Translations under genes and position numbers: made by a program
Shown: positions 25,501-37,500 of the stretch, piece by piece
How positions within the stretch are numbered: position 1 is the first letter of the stretch
Layout of the letters: each line of letters opens with the position of its first letter
The notes under the pieces: generated by a model
What the model saw: the letters and a program-made list of their open reading frames with translations, nothing else
What the model was told of the DNA's origin: nothing
Database searches by the model: none
NCBI RefSeq assembly: GCF_048128805.1
Contig: NC_135998.1
Span: forward strand, 22,743,063 to 22,807,062
Direction of reading: 5' to 3'
DNA: 64,000 nucleotides
Source: Centroberyx gerrardi
Lineage: Eukaryota; Chordata; Actinopteri; Beryciformes; Berycidae

Positions 25501-28500
25501 GCTCCAAAGACAAACTTCATGCTCAGAGTTCATTCGGAGAGCGAGAACCTGCTGCTCTGCTACCAAACTGTCTGGCAGCAGGACCTGCTCCGGCTGTACG
25601 GCAGGGAAGTGTGTTTCCTGGACGCCGCCTACAGGAGAACACAGTTTCCTTTGCCAGTTTACTTTCTGTGTGTGCGCAGTAACATCAGCCTGATGGTGGT
25701 GGGGTTGTTTGTGGTGCAGACCAAGAGCGCCGAGGCACTGATGGAGGCTTTGGGGATCTTCAGGCAGTGGAACCCGGCCTGGATCCCACACTACATCCTC
25801 ACTGAGGACTGCCCCAAGGAGATGGTGGCTGTGGAGACTGTGTTCACAGGTGAAGAATTCAGCTGGGTAGTATGTGGATTCTTACATTGACAGGATAGCC
25901 GTGCATTGTTCATTTTCAGGGGAATTCAGAGTTTCTTTCAAGTTTTCTTTCTTTTTGATTTGCTGTCTACATTTCAGGCTGTCAGGCTGTGCTCAATGAT
26001 CACCTGCGAGAGAAAACATGGACACAGTGGTTGTGCAATGGGAACCGTACCATTGTTAACCACACAGAGATCTTAAAGATGATGTGTGCCATAGCCGGGG
26101 CGCTGACAAAGCAGGAACACCAAGCGGCACTGAAACGGCTGCAGGAGAGCTCCATCTGGAAGAGACCTCTGTTCAAAAACTGGTTCACAGACAAGTGGCT
26201 GGCAGAGGAAAAGGTTTGCACCGAATATGTCAGTTACTGTCAGAAGGAATTGTTCTGTAACCATTTTATCTCCTTTTGTGTTTACATGAAAGAGAAGTTA
26301 TGCAGTAAGGCTGTGATTCAGAGTGGAGTTAATTCCGGTATTCAGACCTCAGACTTATCTGTGGAATTAAGCACAGCCGCATGCATCAGGTGGGGGTTTG
26401 TGGGAACCTTGTATGAAAATCACAGAACATTTTTTGTAGGCCCCTAGACTAAAACAAGTTGGGAATATAAATAACCCAATGTGGCTACTTCATAATAATT
26501 CAAATCTCTCCCAGTTCTTCTTCAATTGATATTTTTATGTCTTCTAAATGACCCACATGGATACTAATAGCTTTATCTCTCATACACAAAACAATGTTAA
26601 TCCTCTAAACTTCAACACAAACCGCATTAAATTTCAATATGGTAGGTGGATTTGTACATAAATGAAACAAATTTGTATGATAACTATTAAACTAATTATA
26701 ATGATAGTAGCATAAAGCTTTCTAGACAAGTGCGAGCCAGAAGGAGATCACTGAGGATAGAATTAAATGATTGGAAATCCATGAATAAAAAAATCACTAG
26801 ACTGTTGATCTGCATTATGTTTGGCTGTCTGCATGGATTGACAATGTCAGCAGTGTTTCTCTCATATGAAGCTGATGTTAGGTGACAGCCTAGTCACTTA
26901 ACACTTAAACCCAAGATCAAATTTGCCAGTCTATTATTGTATAAAAATGAAACAAGCCAGGCAGGCAAATATGTAGCTCCACATCATTTATTAAAAACAC
27001 CCATTGCCTAAATTATGACATTTTATCACACATATAGGAAGCACATCTAACACAATTTCTGGTGAAAATGAAATAGACAGTGGTACAGTCATAAATTAAA
27101 ATAATACATACTCAGTATTCATACTCTAGTCTCAGTTGTGGGGATTGAACCTGTCACCTTTTGATAATGGGACAGTCAGTCTAACCACTAGGCCACTCTG
27201 CTATCCTGACTATGATGCCATTGTTGACTTTTTCCATGGCATTCCATGCCAGAGCAAGATCTTTTTAAAGGGATGTGCGAGACGCACTGAAATCCCCATG
27301 CCCCAAAAACTAGGCATCCAGGGGCGCAGGCACTACAAACTCCTGATTTCAATATTTTGGATAAGTTAAGCAGAGTTAAACAACTGTACAGCCCAAATCT
27401 GAACACAAATAGCTTTATCTCGTTTATCTCCTGTCTTATCTCAAGAAGTTGTGCACGTGACCCAAGTCATGCAACTCTGAATCGCAGTAATAAAAAACAC
27501 ACCAACATACTGTATGTACTCGATGCAAAAGAGGAAGTTTGCATCTTCTGCTTTATTGTGTCATCATAACGTACCACAAGGATGAGATGTTTTGTAACAA
27601 CATGTTACTTATTTGACAGAAATGTTTTTTTCCCCTGTTCTTGCAGAGATGGGCAAATGCGGTAAGAGCTGACATAGTGAACTTTGTCTCTCTGATGAAT
27701 CAAGGGGTGGAGTTGCAGAGGGAATTTTTCAGTCATAAGCTGCTAAGAGAGCATAAAGAAAATAATCTAAGTGAAATGCTGCAATTTCTGGTTGATGACT
27801 ACCTTCCGCAGATGCTGAAGAGGTAACTGCACATTTCAGTTTGAGCATTTGTGTGCCGAATTTGTGTCAAATTTATGTCTAAACAGATATATTAATTTAT
27901 TCAATGAATGAACGTCTCCTTCAATCATTGTCACTGACAGCAAGAATACTTTGATAATTCGTCTGTCTTAACCCTTGGCTCAATCTCTTAAATGCAGGCA
28001 CACTGATCTGAACAGCAAATCCTCTGAGTTAACCGTCAGTCCGGCAGTGCCTTCCTTTCTGTGGCATCGGCCCAGAGCTGTGGTGGACTGCGTGATGAAC
28101 AACCTAGATGCAGTGACCCGCAATGCTGCCAAAGTGGAAGAACTTGGTGAAGGAACCTTCAGGGTGTGGCAAATAAAAGACGGGGGTCGATCCTACACAG
28201 TCAGCTTTGGAACAAAGTCCAGGATGCCCTGCTGTGAGTGTGAGGTTTGGAGGAGCCAGCGTCTTCCCTGTGAACACTTCTGCCAGGTGTTCAGCTCTGT
28301 GCCTGAGTGGGGCTGGGAGAGCCTCTGCCCTAAGTATAGAGACCACCTTCTGCTCACCTTACACACGACCCGTCCCACAGAGACAGATGAGGCCGTTACA
28401 GAGATCATCGAACCCATGTCTACAGAATCCCTCTTGGATTTGGTCGGGTCTGCAGATACTGTCTCCATGACTGCACAGTTACCGCCAGCCTCGCAGGTCC

Positions 28501-29336
28501 CATTACCACCACAAACTCTGTCCACCCCTCAGGCCCCCTCTGTGCCCCAGGCCCCGTCAACTCCACAGGCCCCACCATCCTCTGACACCCCATCAGCTCT
28601 TAAGCTCCTGTCCAGCCCTCAAGCTCCATCAATCCCTCAGGCCCTATGTATGCCCCAATCCCTTTCAACTCCACAGGCCGCACTATCCCAAGCAAACCCA
28701 TATGTTACAACAACCTCTCAAGCCCCAGCAGCTAAACAGGCTGTAACACCCACAGTAATACCTATCAAACTAGACTCTCAAGCCCCACCGGGTACAAAAA
28801 CTATCCTGGTCCCTGTAGTGGCCAACAAAGTGACACCACAGACTCCAACAACTCCAGCTTCTCAAATCCAAACAACACAACAGACCCAAACATTGCCCAT
28901 GATTATTACAAAAAATAACTTGAGTGGGACTCCTCAGTTTATCCTGGTCACACAAGCTCCATTAAAGTTACTGAATGCATCAACACCAAGTGTTACACAG
29001 CCCACTCCTACAACACAGACTCAGCCAGCGTTATCAGCTGCCCAGCTGCCACACCAAAGGGACGAGCTACAGAAGAAGTGTGCGGCTACACTGAGGGCCA
29101 TCATGGAGAATGTGAACAAAATCGAGGACATAAAACAGCTCCAAGAGCTGAAACAGAAACTGGATGTTTTACAGGCACAGTCTCAGAGCTTGTTTTCAAA
29201 GGACCCCGGCCCACAGCCAGCAGCACCCACTACAACTCTTGTAAAGAAGAAAAGGGAGGGGGTGGACATCATTGTGGCCATGCCAAAACGCATCAAAGTA
29301 CTCTCACCAATTGATGCTGAAAATGTGAAAAAATAA
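22539..29336 (+). CDS. Transposase-derived protein with MULE-like core and SWIM zinc finger, 9 exons
   Basis: Exons: 22539-22662, 23311-23486, 23765-23896, 24378-24530, 24691-24930, 25474-25849, 25978-26213, 27647-27822, 27998-29336; all GT-AG and in frame, giving 983 residues. Residues 1-145 hold a basic Trp/Cys-containing domain (FWEWCNGKDTPLIPFDGIPF, VGRKMMGCHRGKDKHARKK), recalling the ALS2CR8/CARF N-terminal family. Residues about 320-400 look like a MULE DDE core: FLDAAYRRTQFPLPVYF (D325), HYILTEDCPKEM (D387), then NDHLREKTWTQW in place of the usual CDFHREQAW. A SWIM finger CEC-x9-CEH is at 617-631. A Pro/Gln/Ser/Thr-rich tail with PQAP repeats follows, then a coiled coil (ELQKKCAATLRAIMENVNKI) and basic clusters KKKRE and PKRIKV. 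No terminal repeats flank it, which fits a domesticated nuclear DNA-binding gene. Function is unknown. Confidence 0.85.
23020..23135 (+). repeat. Candidate dispersed repeat in an intron
   Basis: The text gagggccaggattatgccag followed by ttttcatcccaaccaaacac resembles an abundant fish interspersed sequence. The edges and class are not determined. It lies in intron 1 of the SWIM/transposase gene. Confidence 0.3.
24931..25473 (+). repeat. Pyrimidine-repeat intron, in frame and stop-free
   Basis: Intron 5 of the SWIM/transposase gene is almost entirely a degenerate CTTTCT/CTGTCT array between its GTGAGG donor and CCCCAG acceptor. It is 543 nt (181 codons) with no stop in the host frame. A retained transcript would stay open through exon 6 and encode a Leu/Ser/Phe-rich insertion. 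Confidence 0.85.
26214..27646 (+). other. Intron 7 of the SWIM/transposase gene
   Basis: A 1.4-kb AT-rich intron containing the SINE described separately. Nothing else with coding or RNA signal was recognised. Confidence 0.6.
27124..27212 (-). mobile_element. tRNA-derived SINE head
   Basis: Read on the minus strand, TGGCCTAGTGGTTAGA matches the polymerase III A box and GGTTCAATCCC, about 38 bases on, matches the B box. The intervening bases do not fold as a functional tRNA with a clear anticodon arm, so a SINE head is more likely than a tRNA gene. The body would run toward lower coordinates and was not delimited. Confidence 0.65.
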
Positions 29337-29840
29337 CCCTTTGTTTGAGAGTAGACAAGGAACGCACTGTATTGTCATAAAGGTTTTACATCTTATGGAT
29401 TTACATTTTTCTGGACATACCAATCTGGATTTACCAATCGACTATTTCATCAGTTTTCTTGAGGTTGACATGATTTACTGGCCAGGTTTTCTGCTCAGTA
29501 CAAGCTGAAGTGCCACAAAAGCACATGTCTGTCAGTAAAAGTGTGTCAAGGGGGTCACTGGAAAAAGCAAGCAGTAGTGTTTGCTGTGCAGCACAACTGT
29601 ATTTTCTTTAATGGGCTTTTGTCACCTGTGGCTTGGAATCAATATCACTTCTCCTTTATCTACCAAACACAAAGATGTGCAGTATCTTATAGCCAAGAGG
29701 TTGGACAGTATTAGAAATGTTACAGAATTGCACATTGTGGTCCCAATCATGTGCCATAGTCTATTTCAAACTTTGTATATGTTGGTTAATTTATTTTGTC
29801 CCTCATGAAAAAAAAATAAAACAATATGTTGTATAGTTCA
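29337..29840 (+). other. 3' UTR and poly(A) signal of the SWIM/transposase gene
   Basis: After the stop at 29334-29336 the only good signal is AATAAA at 29815-29820 inside an A-rich run, giving a 3' UTR of about 500 bases. Confidence 0.6.
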
Positions 29841-32149
29841 GTTTTATGGGGTGGTAGATGTTTTTAACTTGGTCAAAGACGAAGTAGACCACTAAAGACC
29901 TAGACCACCAGGCTTACCTATGCTGTAGCAGGCTACTGCTGCTGAATATCCATCAAACTCCCTGTTCTAGCTTGTGCCTGGTAGAAAATAAGTTGGCTTA
30001 CAGTAGGTAAAACATTTGAAGAGGTTTGTTCCAAAATTAGATATCCACCATTAAAAAAAAAAAAAAAAATGACACCCACTCTCCCATATTGACTGCTGGC
30101 ATGGAAGTTAAGCACATTATGGGCTAGTATTGATAGTATTGCCTGATGAATTTCAGGTAACATTTTTCCAAATGGATATATAGCATTTTGCAATGAAACC
30201 TTTCATTCTGATTTCAATCACAATCACCACAATCATCTCTGTCATCATAGTGACAAAAACACTGACCTCAGGAGACACCGTGCCATATGTGGCAGCACAA
30301 ATTGTGTGCTGCCAAGTCTTTCAGGTCAACCTGACGGTTTCTGGACTGCCTCTCCATCTTTGGGGGACCAGACAAAGAGAGGACTCTGGAAACTGTGCAA
30401 TTAATCTTATCAATTATATATAGGCTACATGCCTTAGACAAGGTTCAAATTATGCTCAAGCGAGAATAGCTACACACTGCTCATCTTATGTTAATGGTAT
30501 TACATAACTGATATACATAATGAGTTATGAACATGAATTCTGTATTATTGCTGTGAGCTATATTTTTAGAGTGGTGTATGTGTATAGTTAATCTTGACTC
30601 CACTATCCCAGCTATCTGTGCTGTAAGGCGTGACGGCCTTGTGGATGTGCTGCATTGGGCGACTCTCTGACTCTGTTCCCGGTCGGGCTGTGAGGCTGAA
30701 GTTGGTCTTCATTGTAGTTGTGCAAGATAAATAGGTAAGCTAAGACAAAACACAATTTAACTCTTAATTTAAAAAATAATCTGAGTATGGAGAAGTCAGT
30801 CTTTTCTCAGTGAGCTTTGAACAATCAATAAATGACTTTTCCTTGCCAGGGTTAGCCTAAGCCTAAAAAAATAAAACTGCTACATTGTGAACGTTGGTTG
30901 TGGTGCGGCTGACCATTCTTGGGAGTGGGAGGGGGGTGGGCACCGAACGTGTTGGGTCCTGGTTTCCCTTAGACCGGGGGCGTAACAATAATGCATTTAC
31001 TTTACTTACCAAGTCTATCTCAGAGACTTTGCAATTATAAAAAGACAGTGTATTTCTTCAGCAGCTAAGTGTTAGCTAAGGAAAACTTTGGATGATGTTT
31101 CAGAGGAGTTTGTGCGTTAACCACGGTGCCCTTATCTGTAGGACAGAGTTGAGGGTTTAAACATTCTGTGAGGCACTAATAATGTTCCAAAATAATTTAC
31201 TGTGCCCATGTGTCTAAATCTACAAGAAGTGCAGCATGCACCAGAACCTGTTCACTTTCGATGTTCACATGTTTTTTTTTAATTATTTTATTGTCCACAC
31301 TGATCAGTGGCATCGGCACCTATTTCTCTTACTGGCTCTGGATCACATGGTACACATGTGACTGGAAGAACAAATCCAATACCACATTTCAAGATCAGAT
31401 GAGCTAGCATACATATTTTCATATTGCTAGTCAGGGAGCAGATGGCACCTGAGTAAACTGTTTGCATTGTAACGCTGAGTCTACGCCTTCTCAAGCAAGA
31501 ACCACTAGGAATTTCTGGTTTGAGAATTTCTTAAAACCTAGATACATTTTATAAGAAATTTGGGTTAGGGGTTAAAGTAAATATAAGCAGCACATTTAGG
31601 GCTAACTTGTGCTTTTCTCCACAGAAACATAACAATTCACTTCTGGATCAACAACTAAGTTAAGTAGCTAGGGGACAAAGTTTAAAGCTGATGTATGCAA
31701 TTACTTTTCAAATATGTCCAACACTTGTTCAATGATGTCACATTACTTTGCAAAACCGTTTTGTCGAATTGAAGCCCCTATGTAAAAGGTTTGTTTGCAT
31801 TTGTAGTGTTTGATAACACTGAACACTGGTGTTTACAAATGCTGGAGTGTTTACAAACATATATTCTGTAAAACCAAAATGTTTAAAGACCAATATTCTG
31901 AGTCATGATTGGTTTCTATCTACAAGCTACTACTAGCTTTAAAGCTAGAAGTTAATTGTACAGGAACAAGCTGTTTGATCTCTAATAGCCTACTCACCTG
32001 ACCTTGGTTCTCCGTATTTTTGATGCCAAACCTCTTTACACTCTTTACTTTCAAATCTGCTGGCTTCAGCCTTGGCATCAACTTGTGGATGAAAGCTCAT
32101 CTGAAAAACTAAAAAAACGTACTCCCCATAAATTACTCATCTCAAATAA
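29841..32149. other. Intergenic stretch, nothing recognised
   Basis: AT-rich sequence with an A run at about 30053-30069 and a GC-richer patch at 30,900-30,980. The short frames here have no recognisable protein character and no splice context. Confidence 0.5.
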
Positions 32150-33085
32150 ATTCAGTGGCCTTTTTGACTCCCACTTGTGACACTACTCTAGTGCCTCTTT
32201 TTAATACCAAGGGGCTTGTTGATTGTTTAAATAGCACTTGCTTGAGCACTCTTGACACTGTTGCCCCTTTTAAGAGCGAGAAAAATCAAGAACATCGGCT
32301 GTAAAGAGAGAGTGTAGAAAAGATGAACATAAATGGAAGCCTGATAAACCACAGGTCTCCTACAGTATAATGAAGGACTTAATGTTGAAGTATCATAATG
32401 TAGAAAGAATGCAAGAGTGCCTTATTTCTGTGATCTTATTTCAAAGACCTGTCATAATTCAAAGGTCCGTTTCAATGTTATGTTTTCCTATCTTCCAGCC
32501 ATAATATCAAATGATCCTCAGGAAAAAAAAGTGTTAATAGGTTTTAGTATTCTTCACCAAAATCACTGAGAATAGGTCTCCAAGTATTCCACTCAGTCAG
32601 TGGATTTTTTCTATTATCAACAACTCTCTAGCCAACGGCACTTTCCCTTCCAGTTTTAAACATGCAGTGGATCAATCTCTTCTCAAGAAACCTCGACCCC
32701 TGGTCTTCTGCCAGCAACTGGATAATCTCTAACCTGCCTTGTTTATTCAATATTTTAGAAAATCCAAAATAAGAAATTCCGATGTGGTTTTAGAGCACTT
32801 CACAGCATAGAAACTGCTCTCCTCAGAGTGACCAATTAACTTATTTTAGCAGCAGATGCCTGGGAGTGTTATAGGCTATTTTAATTATTTTAAATCTCAT
32901 TGCCACCTTTGACACTGTAGACCATTTCATCAGATCACCTGAAAAACTGGGCTGGTGTCACAGACATCGCTGTTCACTGGTTCAGTTCCTAACTGTTTCA
33001 GTTTTCAGTCAGTATAGGCAACTCATATTCACACTCAGCAGACACTACATGTGGAATCCCACAGAGATCAATTTAAAAATAATGG
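32150..33085 (+). mobile_element. Decayed L2-clade LINE fragment (reverse transcriptase region)
   Basis: Conceptual reading across several frames shows LINE fingerprints in order. Near 32,230 is STCLSTLDTVAPFKSEK, from the linker after the endonuclease. Near 32,640 is GTFPSSFKHAV, near 32,790 CGFRALHSIETALL, and near 32,900 a block like the FDTVDH motif. Near 33,050 CGIPQ recalls the GVPQGS block. Many stops and shifts separate the blocks, so it is an old plus-oriented relic. It lies between the SWIM/transposase gene and lrrc8a. Confidence 0.7.
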
Positions 33086-34229
33086 TAATGATAACTAGGT
33101 TGGACTAGACGGTAAGGAGAAACAGACTGATGGAAGGTGTAAGGATGCTTTCAATCATTTTTCAATCATTTTAAAGACAAAACCTTTATGTTTGATGTTG
33201 ATTCTATGAATCTGTCTGTGGTGCTGAGTATTAGCATGAGAAGTGTCATTTTATCTACAACAGATATGGGCCTATATGAATGAATGATGTAAGCAAACAG
33301 GGAATATTGGTACTTTACTAAGTATTGTGGTCGAGATTTGAGTGCTGTCAGCAACATCATATACAGCAAGGTAAAATAGATAATGCAATAAAATAAAATA
33401 TAAATAAGCAATTACAAACTATAACTCTGGATATTTGACTAATTCACGTATTGACACGTGCCACAGTGATACACAGGTTTACAGGCTGACAGATGATCAG
33501 AGTTGTGCCCAAACAGTGCTCAGCCCCAGATTGCTAAAACTCTAGATGAGAGAGGGGGACATAAATTATGCATTCATAACAAAACCGTTTTCAACAACCT
33601 CCCAGCTGGCTAAGGCTAATACTGTTGTTGCAGGAGAGTATATTTGAGCCGGATGATGATGGCAGTCACCACAAGTGACCTCGGCACAAATGAATGTCTC
33701 AAGTGCTCACTTTAATGAGCTCGTGACTGTAGGTTGTGTTCCATAATCCCTGCCAGGAAAGATGGGTGGAGCTGGCTAAACGTGAACTGCAGTCAACTGG
33801 GGGGGCCTTCCAGCGCAGACCCACCACCTCTATGCTGTGTCCACATTCCCTTTCTGTAGATTGTCTTCATCTTTTACTAGATGAAAAGCTGAATACAAAT
33901 CATATCAATAGGGGATAGTTTATATTCCCACTCATATTCAACCACTCACACTGAGCTGAGGAGTCTGGCTTTGGGGAGGTTATTTCTACTTCCTGACTTT
34001 TGTGGATTTTGATTTATTATTTTGATTAAACATTTTCGTGTTGGTGCTTTGTACAAACCCTTACGAAAAGAACTGGAGTAATTTCCCTGGTAGCCTACAG
34101 AAGGATACTATAAGAACAATATAGGGTTGGTATAATACCATAGGGAATTAAAATATCAAAGTGCGATTGTACGACAGCTGATTTTTGGTTAGGGAACACC
34201 CTCAGAACTTTGTCACATAACACCAACCC

Positions 34230-34560
34230 GTGCTTTTATTTCGAAGGCGGTGTAGCCGTAGTGCTTCCGCTCCTCTCGGCAGCTGCTTCGTGCAGATGGA
34301 CTCAACCTTCTTGTTTTCTCCCTCCTGACTCCTGTGCTGACTGCGGCTCTGTGTGCGACCATTGCCCCGCGGTGAAACGTTAAAGAAATGTGTCGGCCGT
34401 GTGCGGAAGAGGCTAGAGACAGCGGCTGTAAGAAAACAGGTGGGTCTGAAGGTAGGGACCGTCTCTCCCTCGCACTCCCAGCGGCTCCACTGGCGCAGCA
34501 TGTTGGAGCGAGACTGGGCATCGGCTCGTGCGTATGACATCGTTTCCCGTCACTGTTGTT
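34230..34560 (+). promoter_or_regulatory. Probable lrrc8a promoter and non-coding first exon
   Basis: A patch richer in G+C and CpG than its AT-rich surroundings, 6 kb upstream of the lrrc8a ATG. LRRC8A genes carry untranslated 5' exons, and a donor-like cag|gtgggt occurs at about 34,439. No TATA box is seen. The assignment rests on composition and position only; a start site on the opposite strand is possible. Confidence 0.35.
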
Positions 34561-37500
34561 GTGCGAGATCCGACAAAGAAACCGTCAATAGCAGTGATAC
34601 ATGTTTTGTATCTGACTGCATTGCCATCAGACTTTTATCTGTGTTTAACTGAAATGTCAGAGTTAAAGCAGCCGGTTCAGGGCTGGAGGCCAGCACGGGG
34701 TTGTTGTTACATTAGGGTAACGTTACAAAAGAAAATGTTACGAGCTGCTGTGATTCAAAGCGTAATTGTTGAACGTGTGTTTCAAGTTGGAATTGTTATC
34801 CCTAACAAAAACACTATTGTATTACTGTCATATTCCCATAGAGACTTGTAGTGTGTCTGTGTTGTTCAGTAGTGAGTTTATAGTGACCTAATCGTACTTA
34901 AAGGTATTTTTTTTTTTTTATCTCCTGTGGTATCACTGTGATATTCCTAGTGTTGCTGTGATTTTTGTATCGTATCCTATCAATCATATTTGTTACAGGA
35001 TTATAGATTATAGTCCTATAGTATTATTGGCGTGGGGCACATCTGACAATGCAGTGTTGGCCTAATAACAAATCACACCGAGCAGGAGATTATTATCAAA
35101 GTATCCTTTCCCAAAGTGTTTATCAGGTGCTGTGGTGTGTTAAAAATGATCTGGATACAGCGTTGTCTCGGTAGGTGTAGTTGTATTGTGTGTGAGTGTG
35201 TGTGATCGCCAGTATTGTCAGGAAAACGGCCTTTGAGGCCAAAACCAGTTAGACCTGGTTAAAACTGAAACTGCATCTGTGTCTTCTTCCCCATCTCTTC
35301 CCGTCTCAAGCCTGCCACTGCCAGGGTCAGTCAGCTGGTTGATACTGAAGCTAGGATATCACTGTTTGTCACAGCTGTGTTTGGTCTGTTTAAGGTACTG
35401 CTGTAGTGAGGCAGCAAGCAAGATATTTTTTGGAAGAGTAGATTGTCTGTTGTTTTTTTTGTTGGAGACTGTGTATGGAGGTTTGTGTGATTGCCTCATC
35501 CGTTGCACCACTAGTACATTGTCAAGAACATGTTCCTAAACCCTTTATACCTACAACCTTTAATATCCACAGCCCAAAAATACACACAGAGAGGATGGGC
35601 TTCTGCTGAACACAGCGCAGCAAAATGCCTCAACCTTACACACATGGATGGGTTTTGTAGTTGTGAGATAACTTGGGCCTACAACTGTGTTATTGCTTGT
35701 AGTGCCAGGGATGAAAATCAAGGAGGTCACTGGGATGTTCAGCTGAATGCTCTCATTTAGATGCCAGTCCATAATGTTGCTGGAGGGAGAATGATGACAG
35801 ATAGTTGACCAACCCACAAATGTACCACAGATTATTTCAGAATACATACATACATTTCTTGAATACATAGTTTGCTAGGTATTAGTTATGTTAATGCTGG
35901 CTTTTAAACACTAATTCTTCGGTTTCATTATTTGTTTCAAACTCAATTTCCGCTGTCTTTCCTCTCCAAAAATCAACCACAAGGTAACTTTCTGTTCTTT
36001 TCCAAGGTAGGCATACAGTACAATGAAACATGTTGACAGGAAAGCAGAGGATTTTTTTCCTTCTATTTTTCTGTTTGACTGTCATTAGCTTCAGATGAGA
36101 GAAGCTAGTGTCCTTGAAGGAAATGATTTAGACCTTGGCTCTGTAAAATAAGGCTGGCTCTGACTGGCTCTAACGGCCAGATTTACCTCCACCTCTCTCA
36201 CCCATGCGTCAGGGCTACTTGGACAAAGACTGCCTTAACAAAAGCGGCTCTGTTTAGGGGAAGGAGCTAGGTGAACTCGGGGTAGGGCTACAAGCAGGGA
36301 CCCGAGAGCAGAGCTGCTACATGATCCAGTCATTACCATTTTTTTAAATGCCATTTTCATTTTAGGAGACCCTCTGCCAACCATGGCCTCTGTATGGTGC
36401 GGCGAGAGTGATCAGGTTACTTTAGATCAATTGAGGAGAAATCCTGGATTGAAATTCTGGAGGGATGGTGTAGGTGGACTGGCAGTGCAATGCTTAGACA
36501 AGACCGGTGGTCTGCAGTCCGTCTTCTTCATTCCTGTCAAAGAAGCCTTTGATGCTCTAAGGTTATAATGCAGCTCCAGTTGCAAAAGAGTATGTCAGTG
36601 ATTGTGACTGTGATTTAGCTGCCTATGTTTTGACATTAGGGATGGGCAGAGTGAAGCTTTTAAAGCGATGGATGTGTTTGTTTTGACCTTACATACCTGG
36701 ATTAGTCCTGTCATGTGTTTGGCCATTGCCTGGCTTGAATTGAAGAACACACCTACTGCTTCAAAAGCTTCTCTGCCATCTCTGTTTCGCAACAGGAGAG
36801 GAGAAAGATCCTACATCAGCGGTTAGATTGAGGGGATTTCTGGTTTATTGTGTTGTAATGATCGCCATGATGTATACTCAGCCAGGCAGACAGATTTAGG
36901 GTTGGTGAGTAATTCATCTGTTGCCATATAGTGACCAATATTGGAAATTTTCTTGGTGTCACATATTGCCAGCTATTGCTCTGTGTGCCATATGCACTTT
37001 CATAGTTAGAGGTGCTGTGGCAGTTGTTTGAGTCATACAGTACTTTCTGAACTCTTCCTGACAAGTTTTGCCAAACAAACTGGATTTCTGCACAGCCTTT
37101 GGTGAAATGAAAACGATCATCTTATGAAACGATGGCAATTTGACCATTCCTCAGTTTTGGTTGTGCTGTGTTTGTGAAGTGGGAGTTGATGTAAAGCAGT
37201 GGAGCGGGCTCATAGCCACTCTCCTGCCATTCTGGTTTGAACTGGATAACAGGTCTTTTTTTGTGAGCAGATATACTCTTTCATCCTTTTCCTGCCAGTA
37301 AGTGAGAGGAGAAGGGTGGACAGGGAGACACAAGGTTTTTTTTTAAATCCACTCCTCTCAACCTTGTGTTTAAATGGGAAACGGAAATCTTTGTTAAGAT
37401 GATGACGCTTGGAATTTCTTTCTGATAGTCTGACAGAAGGGGTTTGTTAAGGCTACACTAGTCCTCTGTACCATCTTCATGACAAATTACAGTAGGCTAT

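Noticed and set aside
27124-27212. A genuine tRNA gene on the minus strand
   Set aside because: A and B boxes match, but the cloverleaf arms do not pair convincingly and no terminator T run follows at tRNA length; a SINE head fits better.
34202-34652. Overlapping plus and minus frames in the GC-richer patch
   Set aside because: Open frames arise from high GC content in a promoter-like region, and no domain is visible.
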